DNA of 64,000 nucleotides from Ischnura elegans (lineage: Eukaryota > Arthropoda > Insecta > Odonata > Coenagrionidae): positions 6,820,001-6,884,000 of the forward strand of contig NC_060259.1 of the NCBI RefSeq assembly GCF_921293095.1. The letters run 5' to 3'. Position numbers and translations under genes: made by a program. Below, piece after piece: positions 1 to 11,749 of this stretch. Positions within the stretch are counted from its first letter, which is position 1, and each line of letters starts with the position of its first letter. The notes beneath the pieces were generated by a model. That model was not told the DNA's origin. It saw nothing but the letters and a program-made list of their open reading frames with translations, and searched no databases.

Positions 1-235
1 GAATCGGTTATTCCAAGAGTTTTATTACAGGTTTATTGAATTTCAAGGCTTTTTCAAGGAACGAATTCACTAAATACATAATAGAACCATAATACATAAT
101 TAAATTTTAAAAGCTGTGAAGTTCTCAATTGTCATAGTATTTTTTCTTAAGGCCGTTTTACTCAGTGAATTTTCATTCAAATGATCTTACGAAGGACCAT
201 CATTCACCTTGTAAAACAGAAATTTCCTGCATTCG

Positions 236-1195
236 AATGAAATTTAAAGCATGTTCTAATTTGCTTGAATGATTTCCGTGAATGATATGAGCGCACGGCG
301 TCCATCCTGCACTTGGCACCCCCTCGGAATTTTAAGATCATATATAAAAAACTTTGGAAGCATAGTAACCCATGCGATAGCTCAAATAATTCATATGTAA
401 TTTGAAATAACATAAATTCACAAGCATCAATTGTATAAAGTGGGTAATTTGGAAATAACATTCGGGATGTTAAATGAATAAAAACGTCGTTTTCTTAATT
501 GCGATTGCGTCGATAATTTGTTCAATTTGCTATTATTAAACTATATTTCATGATTTGAATGCTTAAGTTTGGGGTGGGAGTCCCAATTAATGACTAAATC
601 TCTGTTTATTCGGTGAACACATTCCAACGAAAACTAGCCATTATACCATATTGGCTCACCTGTGAAATCACAATATTGCCTATCCTCCATAAGTCAATGG
701 GCAAACTCGAATTATCATTCAATGAAATTTAGAGAATGTTCTATTTTGCTCTAATGATTCCGTGAATGATATGAGCGCTCGGCGTCCATCTTGCCACTGG
801 CACCACCTCGGAATTTGGATATCATATGTAAAAACTTTGGACGCACAGTAACCCATATGTTAGCTCAAATATATTAATATATACTTTGAAAGAACGTAAA
901 TTCACAAACATCTATTCTCCAAATAAGTTAATTCGGAAAAAACATTCCGGATTTTTAAAAAACAAAAAGGTCGTTGTTCTCCCAGATTGCGTCGATATTT
1001 TTTAAAATTTACAATTATCAAACTAAATTTAACGATTTGAATGCTAAATTTTGGGGTGAGAGACCCAATTAATGACAAAACCTTTCTTTCTTCAGTGAAC
1101 CCATTCCAACAAAACGAGCCGGTATATATCATATTGGCCCACCTAGGAAATCACAATATCATATTGTTGCCTATAAGTCAAGTGGAAAACCCAAT
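236..1195. repeat. Two-copy tandem duplication, ~480 bp unit
   Basis: Bases 236-712 and 719-1195 align along their whole length with scattered substitutions and small indels. Shared landmarks include TGATATGAGCGC, GGCGTCCATC, AGTAACCCAT, GATTGCGTCGATA and CCCAATTAATGAC in the same order. The unit is AT-rich with no sustained reading frame on either strand. The divergence looks like several tens of percent, so the duplication is old. It may be a decayed transposon pair; I see no terminal repeats. Confidence 0.75.
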
Positions 1196-2039
1196 AAACT
1201 AGCCCATGAATGCCACAGTCCACTCTCTTCCCCTGCATCGATATTTAAAGAACAGTGAATTCTCCGTGGTGACTAATTTAGGTACTTAGAAAACCTTTAA
1301 CTTTGATTATGCGCAATATCCCATTAGAGATCTTGAGAGCATTCGTAGCCTTGCGGTAATTGGGAAGTAGCAAGCAATGAGATAACACTGAGCCAACTTG
1401 ATGGTAGAAAGTATGAGCATGCTGAAGAATAAAATTATAATAATAAAAAGAAATATAATAAAAAAGAAGAAAAAATTTTCCTGGCCCACAATAAATAAGT
1501 ACATACATTTTTAGTTTTCATTGTGTTATATACAAGTTTCCTTCTTTAAAAATAACCTCCATATATTTTTATTTAATAATTCTTCCTCTCTTGTTTTCAA
1601 AATTAAATATTTCGGTAGTTATATTCTCCTTTCCTCCTCCTTATAACTATAATATACGCAGTTAGTTGCTCTTGCTCTCCTTACTCCTCCCACAGAATAC
1701 TTTTCACCTTCAGCCAACTCCTTTCATTGCAAGAATGTTTCCTCCCTCTGCAAATTCATGAGTCGACTCATCACCTCTTCTGAACTATCCATATTACTGC
1801 AAAATAAGTTATAAAGTTTTATTTAAGCATTCAAATATGTTTTAACAACTCATGAAAAATGTTCAACTCTCATTTGGTTTATTCTTACCTTTATCGGTGC
1901 TTCCAAAGATAATGTTTTAATTAAAAAGACAAGCTATTCATGGTGTGGGCTGCTTGGCGCACGCTGTGACATTTTGTAAGCTTTTAAGTGTAAGCGCCAA
2001 AGGCAACAATAGAGACTATGCGTCTGCGGGACACAATTG
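1196..2039. other. Non-coding AT-rich stretch
   Basis: I see no supported gene, RNA or repeat. It is AT-rich with T-rich and A-rich runs around 1440-1470, and ends at the BEL target site. Confidence 0.5.
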
Positions 2040-2044
2040 GGTCT

Positions 2045-2285
2045 TGTTCCATGTAAAACGGAATGAGCAAAGAAATTCTCCGGCAGCTGGTTTTATTCTC
2101 TCTAGTTGCACCGCATGTTCGCTCTCGGCCAGGCAGTAGGTGTCTGACTCGAGAGCGGACGATGTAGAAGAATGTACAAAAAAAAAACGCAATGCCTCAG
2201 TGGCGCTGATCCCTAATGGCATGTAGCGCCAACAACTTAGAACTACATAATACACTCAATGCGGGCAAATTCAAATTCTCAAACA
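2045..2285 (-). repeat. BEL 3' LTR (intact, 241 bp)
   Basis: It starts TGTTCCATG and ends TCAAACA on the plus strand, so it reads TGTTTGA...GGAACA in element orientation. It is the intact partner of the split 5' LTR at 10399-20222. The target duplication GGTCT is immediately to its left. Confidence 0.92.
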
Positions 2286-2299
2286 TTCCGCCCGCCTTT
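2286..2299 (-). promoter_or_regulatory. BEL polypurine tract
   Basis: On the minus strand the 14 bases just upstream of the 3' LTR read AAAGGCGGGCGGAA, a purine-rich run in the position where plus-strand DNA synthesis is primed. Confidence 0.7.
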
Positions 2300-2419
2300 G
2301 TTCTTCGAATAAAAAAAACAATCTCTTTTAAGCAAACAACAAAAAAAACTAGTAAATTACAATACAATTCAAGTGAATTACAGAAATATGAATGAAACAA
2401 TACAATAAAAACAACAAAA

Positions 2420-5400
2420 TCATCGTGTTTTTAACAAAATCAATTTGACGATGGGCCTTTTGAAGGTGCTGGTCGCTGTGCGGACAGTTGCCACTCGCGC
2501 CAATCCATCTGACCCAGGATGAAGGTCAGTGATCACCGCCAGAGACCACTTGGCTGGAGAGGTCACCTCATTTTTGATGAGTATCTCCCACGGTCAAGGC
2601 GGGAGATTCCTGGGTCCATTTGCTTCGGCATTGTATGCTTTTTAAATATTCTGCCGACCACCGGTCCCAGAAATGTTGACTCATTTGTGACAGCAGCAAC
2701 CAGCGCTTCAGATGAGCCAACTCCTCATCCGTAACCCTAGGTTCTGGAATCAGTAAAGAAGCAGAGCCAATTAAAAAATGTGCTGGAGTGAGTGGATGCA
2801 AATCGGTAACATCATCCGTTATAGGGACCAACGGTCGAGAATTGAGACATGCTTCAATTTGACATAAAACAGTTGAAAATTCTTCATATGTTAACTTATG
2901 CAATCCAATAACTCGTTTCAAATGATACTTAGTGGATTAAACTACGGCTTCCCATATTCCCCCGAAATGTGGAGCCGCGGGCAGATTAAATTTCCAACTA
3001 GTTTCATCTTTCGCTAATGTTTCAATTATTTTGTTACATTGTTTAGAGGTCTTTTGGAAGAGACTTCGGAGTTCAGCATCAGCACCAATAAAATTAGTCC
3101 CTTGGTCACTAAGCAAAGTAGATCAGTGACCCCTTCGAGCAACAAACCTTTTAAAGGCAGCAATGAAGGCTGCAGAGTCATAGCTAGACACAACCTCCAG
3201 ATGCACGGCTTTGGTGCTCAAACAAATGAAGAGAGCCACATATCCTTTATAGTGTTTGCGACCCCGCCCAGGAGAACACTTGATGAGAAATGGCCCACAG
3301 TAATCGACCCCTGAATTTAAAAATGGTCTGTTTAGTCCGTTTAGTCTTACCCAGAGAGGAGGCAAGTCGCCCATTCTTTGATACGTAGGAGAAGTAGAAT
3401 ACCGACGGCATGTCGTACAATTGTGGATAACACTTTTCACAGCTTGCCTTCCTTTTATTATCCAGTATTTTCTCCTAATTTGTGAGAGAGTTAGTTGAGT
3501 TCCTCCATGAAGAGTAATTTTGTGGAAATGTTCTATTATAAGAGTAGTTAGGCGAGAAGAATGTGGTAAAATTAGAGGATGCTTCTCGTCTTCACTCAGG
3601 ATAGAATGTTTTAAACGCCCACCAACACGAAGACAATTACTTGTAAGAATGGGGTTAAGTTTATGTAGAGAACTTTGATGAGAAATTTGAAGTCCTGATT
3701 TGATTAAAGAGATCTCTTTAAAAAAGGAAGTTCTTTGGACTTCATGGACCCATAGCAAACATGCGAAGCCAGTTTCCTCGATGCTAGGATGCGAGGAATA
3801 AGACGATGGAAAGTTTTTTAAAGATTCAAGAATTTTTCCCGACGCCACCCAAGTTGCAAATTTAATTTTTAAGAATCTCAAGCAGAGTGCCGTAATTCTC
3901 AGGAGTTTTGATAGGGAAGAAAACTTATACAACAAATCCCAAATCGGAGGGGGCGAGACTGAAGCAATGTGTGTTATTTTTCTTGCCTCTTTTGACTCTA
4001 TTACCACTTGTATTGGCTTTGATGTTGGCCATGGTGCACTGGAGGAAGTTAAATTTGGGGGGCCATGCCACCAAAGCTCAGACTTCATCAACTCAGAAGG
4101 AGTTAAACCTCTGGAAACAGCGTCTGCAGGATTACCTGCGGAACGGATATGATGCCATGTACCATTAGGAAGTAAATTCAGAATTTCTGCACAGCGATTA
4201 GCCACAAATGTTTGCCATCGAGAGGGACGATCTTTCAACCAGAACAGAACATCAATGGAATCAGACCAAAGGTGTACTTTTGAATCAGTCAAATTGAGGA
4301 CATGTTGGCAATGTTTAGCAAGCCGAGCAGCCAATACGGCGGCGCACAGTTCTAGCCTTGGTATGCTGATAGTTTTAATAGGAGCTACTTTGCTCTTAGA
4401 CAAAACAAGCATTGAAGTGGAACCCACATCAGAAACAACTCTAAGATAAACAACAGCACCATATGCTCTTTGTGAAGCATCGGCAAATGCATGGATTTCG
4501 GAAAATATTGCATTTGGAGAAAACCTAATCCATCTGGGAAGTCTTAAATTCGACAGAACTGGAAGTGACAAATACCAATTCTCCCACACCCTTGCAGTCT
4601 CATCAGTAAGTTCAGAATCCCAATCAGTTCTCAGAAGCCACAAAGATTGCATTAATATTTTAGCAGTAATAATAACCGGTGATAACCAACCAAGTGGATC
4701 AAACAATTTAGAAATATTGGAAAGAACATTGCGTTTGGTTATCGGATTAGTCAAAACTCGATCGATACTTATCCGGAAGAAAATGTTATCTTCTTGGGGG
4801 ACCCAGGATAGGCCCAGGACAGCCATCCTCCTGGATTCCGGCTGTGGAAGATCACCAGGATCAGCAGCGACTACCTCCTGTGGCAACCATTCCAGAAGCT
4901 CTTGGTCGTTTGCAGCCCATTTGCGCAGAGGAAAGCCGCCCACCATCAGCATGTTGATGAGCTCCTCCTGCTTGCGGCGCGCGTTCTCCAGGGTGTGCTC
5001 TCCTATCAGCACGTCGTCCATGTAGATCTCATCAAGTAGCACAGGGGCAGCAAGAGGGTAATGGGCACCTTCACTCCGGCCTAGTTCTCTAACACATCGA
5101 TTTGCTAGATAAGGTGAACATGCCAAGCCATAAGTCACAGTTTGTAATTGGTATGAAAGCACAGGTTCATTTGCGTCAAATCTCCACAGTACTTTCTGTA
5201 AATGTTGGTCACGCTCATCAACTAAGACTTGGCGAAACATCTTCTCAATGTCTGCAGTAAAAGCAAAGCGATAAGTTCGCCAACGTAATACCACATCAGC
5301 TAAATCAGGTAATAAGTTAGGACCAATATGCAACTTATCGTTGAGAGATATCCCTTTATCAGTTTTTTGCGAACCATTAAACACAACTCTTACTTAGTTG

Positions 5401-5515
5401 TCGCACTGGACTCTTTCCAAACAGCATGGTGAGGAAGATAAAAACCATGAAGCTCTGTTTCAGGAACTGCGACTTTCATGTGTTTCAGGTTAATGTACTC
5501 ATGCATGAAGGCCCT
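2420..5515 (-). pseudogene. pol: BEL/Pao pol: reverse transcriptase, RNase H, integrase (broken)
   Basis: This is the second half of the BEL polyprotein. In order it has the RT N-terminal block (LPHHAVWKES), RT core with the YMDDVLIG motif, RNase H (AFADASQRAYGAVVYL), the H2C2 zinc region of integrase (HGGTQLT...C-x2-C) and the DDE integrase core (GVDYCGPF; later APHFGGIWE). The BEL-specific integrase tail (RPIVKLILL) ends at a stop at 2420-2422. The frame is broken in several places. There is a frameshift near 5387-5393, a TGA at 3123-3125 between the integrase aspartates, a TAA at 2938-2940 and another frameshift near 2570-2580. The longest intact stretch is 3123-5384. It would copy RNA to DNA and integrate it if intact; this copy cannot act in cis. 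Confidence 0.92.
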
Positions 5516-7846
5516 TTATTTCTCTTGCAAGTGGTCATCTTTGACGAATCTCCTCTCCATCCGATCGAGCATCCTCTTGGCAGTAGAGTAAGAATTACCA
5601 ATTTGTAGGTTTTCGGCCGTCTCATTATCCTTCAATGGCAGTCGAACGATGAAGTGACCTGAAAAATCTTTATTATAATTAGACATGAAAAAGTCTTCAC
5701 ACTCTTGCTCCTCCAGAGCAAATATTTTTCGTGAAGGTTGAAAATCCTCTTGTTCCCAGAATTTCCTTAGAAGGTCAGTAAGCTCCTCAGTCTCCAGGCA
5801 ATGAAGAACCGTTGAAGGCTCTGACTGTTCAACCTGCTGGATTTGGACGTCTCCCGATAGCATCCATCCCAAAGCGGTGCACGTAGCTATGGGCTCACCT
5901 GAACCTCCTTTCTTCACCTGGTCCTTCACAATCTTGGCATGGATGGCAGCGCTAAGTAGAAGTTCAATCCCCCTTTCTTCATATTGCTGTGGATCGGCAA
6001 GCGTCAACCCTTGAATATGTTTCCAGTTAGAGGAAGCAATCTTATTCTCTGGAATATATGAGGATACTTTTGAGACAACAAAAGCGTCTACGTCACAAGC
6101 AAATGGGGAATGGAAATGCGGCTTGATTTTGAATGACACGGATTTTTTGCAACTCGCTTGTTTATTTTCCGCTAGTCCCAGTATCTCCACATTAGTGTTC
6201 CTTCCCTTCAGCCGTAGCCGTTGGCACAATGACTCAGAGATGAAAGATGACTGAGCACACTGATCCACAAGTCCTCGAGCAAGTACTGAGTGACCATGTT
6301 GTCCAGTTACTTTAACGAGCACCGAAGCAAGCAGCACAGAACACGGTTTGGGGGCGGGGGTTATGTGCATTAATATGGATTTATCTGAATCATCTTCAGG
6401 TGAAACACTATTATGTGCGTGAGAAGATTCTGGTGACGGGATAGATTGCTTTGCGGGCTCTTCTGTCTCGTTAACCATCGAATGATGCTTTTCCTGGCAG
6501 AATCTGCACCTTTTGTTGGACTTGCAACACTTTATTGAATGACGCGAGAGACAATTCAAGCAAAGGCGCTTTGATTTCACTATCTCTTGTCGTTGCTGTG
6601 GAGTCTTTTCTCTAAATTGGTCGCAAAACATTATGAAATGTGATCGATTACACAAAGCACATTTGTCTTCGGTCTTTTTGGAATCGTAGCCCACGTGAAA
6701 TACTCTCGAATATTTAGAGTCAGAATAATTTTTGGTTTTTGCACTATTCGCACAGTACTTAGTTGATTTAGAAGTCCCATGAGTCCCGCTCTCAAAGGCT
6801 TCGGAGCTGATTATCGCACTTTCTAAAAATTTGACAAGAGTATCTAAAGTTGCAGGCTCTCTTGGCGTGGTTGAATTCCCCAGATAGCTCTCCCACTTCT
6901 TACGAGTTGGTGGATACAACTTGCTAACGGTAAGGTAGACTAACAGGTCGTCCCTTTGCTCAGCTGCTTGTCGTAAATTATTCAATGGTCGCACACAGTT
7001 TAGAGTTGATGTCAAAATTCGTCTCAACTCTGCGGAATTTTCACTTTTAGCAGCCGTCACAGAAAACAAACTTTCGATGTGCGCATTGACTTGACGACGC
7101 TTGTTCTCGTAGGCGTTCATAAGGGTTTCCCAGGCTAAGTGAAAATTGTTCCCAGTTACTGGAATTGAAGAAATATAATTTTCAGCATCCCCGATTACAC
7201 AGCTTCGTAGATAGTGCATTTTAGCTACGTCGGCGATGGCCTTTTCTCCCACTACCAAGGAATAAAAAATTTCCTTAAACGGCAGCCAATTGCAGAACAC
7301 ACCAGAAAACTTTGGCAAGTTCAATCGAGGTAAGTTAGTTAGCTGAGCATTACAATTAGTTTCCCCGGGGATCACATTTGAAGCACTCTCTCTTGTATTC
7401 GAAAATTCGTCCCTCGTTAAGCAGTTAAGGTACTCCTTACATTCTCCCCTCTGAGAGACATAGCTTTCTTCAGCCACTTCAAAAAATTCGTTTTTAAAAT
7501 AAATATCCTCGAAGTCAACTTCTTTTGACCTAATCATTGAACTGTGGTCACGCGTTAGTTGACTCCACCACCCGTCTAATTGTTCTAAGCGTACTTCACA
7601 CGCACCCTGAGTCATTTTGGCTCTTCCTTCCTTCTTAACCCTTTCGAGACCGTGGAGTTTTCGTCTTAGCTTGACTGCTGTACCGAGCCCCAAGAGACTC
7701 TTCCTTTTTGGTGGTACGGAGCATTTTTGGAGGGAATTCGTTAAGAAGGGTCTCGTTGAACCTTTTTCGACCCCTCCACGGTGGGACTCCGCATTATCTC
7801 GGACTCCGAGAGTAGTTGTGCTCCTCCTTTCCGGGTTTACGACCAT
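5516..7846 (-). pseudogene. gag: BEL/Pao gag-protease (open, cut from pol by a stop)
   Basis: This 776-codon frame starts at an ATG (7846). It contains a gag-like region with the conserved NLPRLNLPKFSG patch, then CCHC-type zinc knuckles (C-x2-C...CLNCLSRHSIKCC...CRFC). An aspartic protease follows with the active-site patch GLVDQCAQSSFIS, where BEL elements usually show D-x-G. The frame stops at a TAA (5516-5518) exactly where sequence homologous to the RT linker continues in the same frame for about 40 codons, so the stop is a lesion in what is normally one polyprotein. Gag packages the RNA in cytoplasmic particles and the protease matures it. Confidence 0.92.
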
Positions 7847-8530
7847 ACCTGCGGCATTGGTTCGCGGTCAACTTATGTATTGCTTATATGTATTTAGCAA
7901 ATGGATAATTGTTCCTTGCACGTAAATTACAGACTTTGAATTGAATTCCTCATTTTTATCTGAGCATTGTCAAATTTTAAACGAAGTTCTAAGGCCATTA
8001 TTAACGCATTTAATGCGGCAACAATTTCCATGTTTATGTTTATACATAACTCGATATATAAGTTAATATTTGTCGTAGAATTTCATTTAAAAATTGTAAA
8101 CGCTGCTCAAAAGACGAATAATTCAATTCTTAGTGTATATTCCTTGAGAAATGAACAAATATTTATTTCTAAAATTGACTGTATAAACAATTGAATGACC
8201 GCTGTCCCTTACCGCTGAGAGGGATAAAAAAAGACGAAGGGTCCGGGTACCTGCTCCCGGATTCCGAGGGTTAATCCTAAACCCCGAAGCGTTGGGTCCC
8301 GAGACAAAGGCGACCTAAACCCACGACCGTCCTGAAAGGGGGAGAGCTAGAAAACGTATATATACGGGTTTCGTTTTCTTGACCGGGAAGCTCTCACATG
8401 TATATATACGTCCGTGGTCTCCCGGGTCAGGAAACGTCCACACGTATATATACGTGTACGGTAGGGAAAAGGTTAAAGTTCGTGAAAGAATTCGTAATTT
8501 TACGAAGAAGTTTTTCCTGCTGGAATTTAA

Positions 8531-9890
8531 CCCTTAGGCTGCGGGAACGTTTTTAAACGTTCTGCATGGTGAGTGCGGGAAAAACGTTTTTCTACGTTTG
8601 ACCAGATTTTCTTACCACTGGCAGACTTTCCTTAGGATTTTATTGCCATCCTTTCCGCGGTTGCTTGAACTCGGCCCAACCTAGTGGCAGAGAGCACAAA
8701 GGCGTCTTTCGAGGACTGGGCACCCTCACCACGGGGAGCGCTACCCAGATTATCCCTTCTTCGAGAGAGAGGTCTCTCTGCTCTCCGCGGCACATTCACG
8801 AAGAAAACAATTCCAATGAATCCTTGCATTTCCTAGGAATTTTTTAATCTTGTCATTGTCCATTAGCCGGGGAAACTTATTTGAAAGCATTGGTTATTCT
8901 TTCTTATACTTTCGGTGGTGGGTCTGTCGCACCTGCGTAATTACCAAGGACATTTCTTTCCTTTGAGTATTATAATCTCGGCCTGGATTTCCCACCGAAT
9001 GGGTTTCCCTTCGAATATCCTGTCTTTTCCACATGCTCTCTTGATCTATGCTCAGTTTTTGCAGAGTTTCGGTGGTGTACGTTTGCTCCTAATCAAGTAC
9101 CTACTCGAGTGACTACATTTTGTGAATCTCTTCATTTATTTTCACTATGGATAGTGAAAATTTGCCATATCGGCCAAAAAGTAGAAAGGTTTCTCTCGAG
9201 GATGAAGTTCTCAATATTTTATTCGACTCTGATTGTGAGAGTGAGGACGGAAATTTTTCCGATGTATCTGTGTCTAACAGGGATACTGAGACGGATGAGG
9301 ATGATGCAAATGATTCCGGCGATGGTGGTCCATTCAATTTGGCTGAAGACATTGAATCCGCATCATTTCCTTGGTCCAGGACTGATGATTTTACTCCTCA
9401 GATTTTCCAGTTCGACAGCTCCTCATCTGGTGTAATATCGGACCACCTTCATGAGAATGCCTATCATAACCTTTATTATCCATTACCTTTACCTACCGCA
9501 TCCAAACATACGTTCCAAATGCTCCCCAAAGTTCAAATCGGCTGAAGTATGGTTGAAATATTGAGGAATATGGTTAAAAATCAATGGATTTTTTTACTGT
9601 TTGATATCAAATCGCTTATAAAAATGTCATGCTGGCCAAATTTGAGGAAAAAAATTCATTTACATTCAATTTAGAAAAAGTAACGTTCAAATATTTTAAT
9701 TCCAATTATGATTCTTAGAAAGGGCTCAATTGTATTCATGGTCTGTCGTCAGGGGGTAGGGTGGGTAGACCCGGATTATGAGGGTCCACTACCTGCTAGA
9801 TACTCGCCCGGGGTCGACGGAAAAATATCTTCCCCGCTCATGTCCCGCACACAGTGGCAGAAACATTTTGACGCTCCCGCAGCTAAAGGG
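8531..9890 (+). mobile_element. piggyBac-type deletion derivative, TTAA target
   Basis: TTAA flanks both sides (8527-8530 and 9891-9894). The ends are inverted: CCCTTaGgCTGCGGGAaCG on the left and the complement of CCCTTtAgCTGCGGGAgCG on the right. At 1360 bp it retains only an N-terminal transposase frame, so it is non-autonomous. It sits in the BEL leader and is younger than that insertion. Confidence 0.85.
9147..9545 (+). pseudogene. piggyBac transposase N-terminal fragment
   Basis: An ATG-started 132-codon frame inside the TTAA element. It begins with a basic stretch, followed by an acidic Ser/Asp/Glu-rich region (DSDCESEDG; DTETDEDDAND) and a WSRTDDFTPQIFQF patch. This resembles the acidic N-terminus and the conserved tryptophan segment that precede the DDD catalytic domain in piggyBac proteins. 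The catalytic domain is absent. The frame ends shortly after a GV motif, consistent with an internal deletion. Alternatively it could be a truncated regulatory protein kept by the element. Confidence 0.6.
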
Positions 9891-10398
9891 TTAAAGGACT
9901 CCATCGTGACTTTAGCGGCCCTTGATTTCGTAAGCAGTTTTACACACACGATTGAGGATGACGAATTAAGTCATTATAAGCAAATATGAAAATAATGAAG
10001 CGATATTAGAGCAAGCAAAGAGAACATAAGCACGTTCTTAAGAGAATTCGCCATGCGAAGCAACACATTCAATCTTACGCCGAGCAGAATGAGGGGCGAC
10101 AGTTAAGTGGGGTAATTGCAGTAGCGTTTGACTTTCGCGTCTCGAAGCACACGTGGTCCGTGTTCTAGTGAAGTCGCCCGTAATTTGGTCAGAAAGTGAT
10201 TGAAATCACAAGCTTTATAGCACAAGCGTTCCTCAGTTGAGAAATTAGCACGAAAAGTCAGCAATCAGACACCAAGCAAGAATTCACAGAAAAAAGAAAA
10301 AGTAACTTATCGTTCATTCAGCAAAACGTTGACGAATTTCAGTCCAGTTCGTCTGTCAGCAATTAGCACCGGCTTATCCGGCCCGAAGGACCAAAAAT

Positions 10399-10472
10399 GT
10401 TCCATGTAAAACGGAATGAGCAAAGAAGTTCTCCGGCAGCTGGTTTTATTCTCTCTAGTTGCTCCGCATGCT
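10399..10472 (-). repeat. BEL 5' LTR, piece 1
   Basis: Matches 2045-2118 of the 3' LTR with three substitutions. It is interrupted at the duplicated 8-mer CGCATGCT by the hAT-like element. Confidence 0.9.
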
Positions 10473-11495
10473 CAGGGCTTTGGCACAGGGCGGGCGAACT
10501 GTTGACAGCGTGCGACACAACAGTCTGACGGGCGTTTTCCTGAACTAACGCTATCGTTTCGTAAGATTATTTTTGATTAATAAATATTATTGCGTAAAAA
10601 ATTATTTCATAACTTGTGTAATGTCACTCAGTTGGTATCTTTAATAATAAATAGGAAATATGAAATATGTGTGCTTCCTCTGTCTCACCCATTGACCAAT
10701 CATGAATCGGCCAATGAAATTTCGTCTCCTCATTTCGAAAGTTTTGATCGTTAGGAAAACATCTACTTACTGTGGACCGGTTAGATCTTGTGTTCTCGCG
10801 ATGTACGGTTTTAGGCGTTGTTTGTATATAGTTGTTGATTCTATTTTAACTTAATTCTCTCTACATCAAGTTTTCAAGCCTGCGTGTGGTGTGTGAAGTG
10901 GTTGACAACGTTATATTTTCGAAAAAGTCACGTATATTCAGCCCATTAACGCTTGTATAGTGATCTTGATTTTGCTTACGAATTTTTGTTTTTCAACAAT
11001 CTCATATTCAGTGCAGTGAAGTGGCCACTGGTAAAGGAATTTTCTTTGTGGTGTTCTTATCCCGTAATTTGTGATGACACTGAGGAATTATAGTTCGCTG
11101 TGTGTGTGGGTACGAGGACTTATGCGTACACAAGTGAGGCATAGAGAGATTCTTGTCAGGCTTTCGCCATCCTGTGTATAGTGTTTATTTATATACTAAT
11201 TCAATTCATTGTGTTTGGCAGGTGAGTGACTTTTATGTGAACTTTTATGAAATAAATGGGCATATGCTTTGCACATGTTGTGATTTTATTTAAATGATAT
11301 CCAGCATAGTATCCCTACCGCATGCAACACGCAAAGCAAGAATAAAAGTGGAATGGGGACTGGAGGGGAGGGGGTACGGTGGGGGAGGGTGCTAGTTTAC
11401 GGAAAACGCCCGCAGAATGCGCTGTAGTGGCCCCAGCCGCGTCGTCCGCTACGCTACGCTGTCTACACTTTTTAACATTGTGTGTCACGACTGTG
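10473..11495. mobile_element. hAT-like non-autonomous element (1023 bp)
   Basis: It is flanked by the 8-bp duplication CGCATGCT (10465-10472 and 11496-11503). The left end reads CAGGGCTTTGGCACA and the complement of the right end reads CACAGTCGTGACACA, so the terminal repeats are imperfect. Subterminal pieces GACAGCG and CGGGCGTTTTCC also occur inverted at both ends. No coding frame is present. The 8-bp duplication and CA(G)-type terminus suggest hAT; an unrelated 8-bp-duplicating family is possible. Confidence 0.75.
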
Positions 11496-11503
11496 CGCAT
11501 GCT

Positions 11504-11596
11504 CGCTCTCGGCCAGGCAGTAGGTGTCTGACTCGAGAGCGGACGATGTAGAAGAATGTACAAAAAAAAACGCAATGCCTCAGTGGCGCTGATCCC
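11504..11596 (-). repeat. BEL 5' LTR, piece 2
   Basis: Matches the middle of the 3' LTR; the A-run is one base shorter. It ends in CTGATCCC, the 8-mer duplicated around the 8.5 kb P-like element. Confidence 0.9.
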
Positions 11597-11749
11597 CAAG
11601 GTCGGTAAAAGCCAGGTCGTGTCACGCACTTGACCAATGTAATCCGCCATCTTGATTCTCAAGCGCGGCGGGAATTCAAATTTTACGTGCATTTAAATGG
11701 GAGACATAGGTAAAAGGGAACACGGTTATCTCACAACGTAATCGATGCA

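Larger units (their letters stand above)
7847..10398 (-). other. BEL leader with primer-binding site, interrupted at 8527-9894
   Basis: Once the piggyBac insertion is removed, ~1.18 kb of leader lies between gag and the 5' LTR. Beside the LTR (10381-10396) the minus strand reads TGGTCCTTCGGGC, which fits the TGGTCCTTCG-type primer-binding sites I recall for BEL elements. At 8355, 8399 and 8443 three near-copies of the self-complementary CGTATATATACG occur exactly 44 bp apart. No gene is supported in the leader. Confidence 0.7.

Noticed and set aside
3123..5025. Plus-strand frames opposite the BEL genes
   Set aside because: They are antisense shadows of the RT, RNase H and integrase frames on the minus strand.
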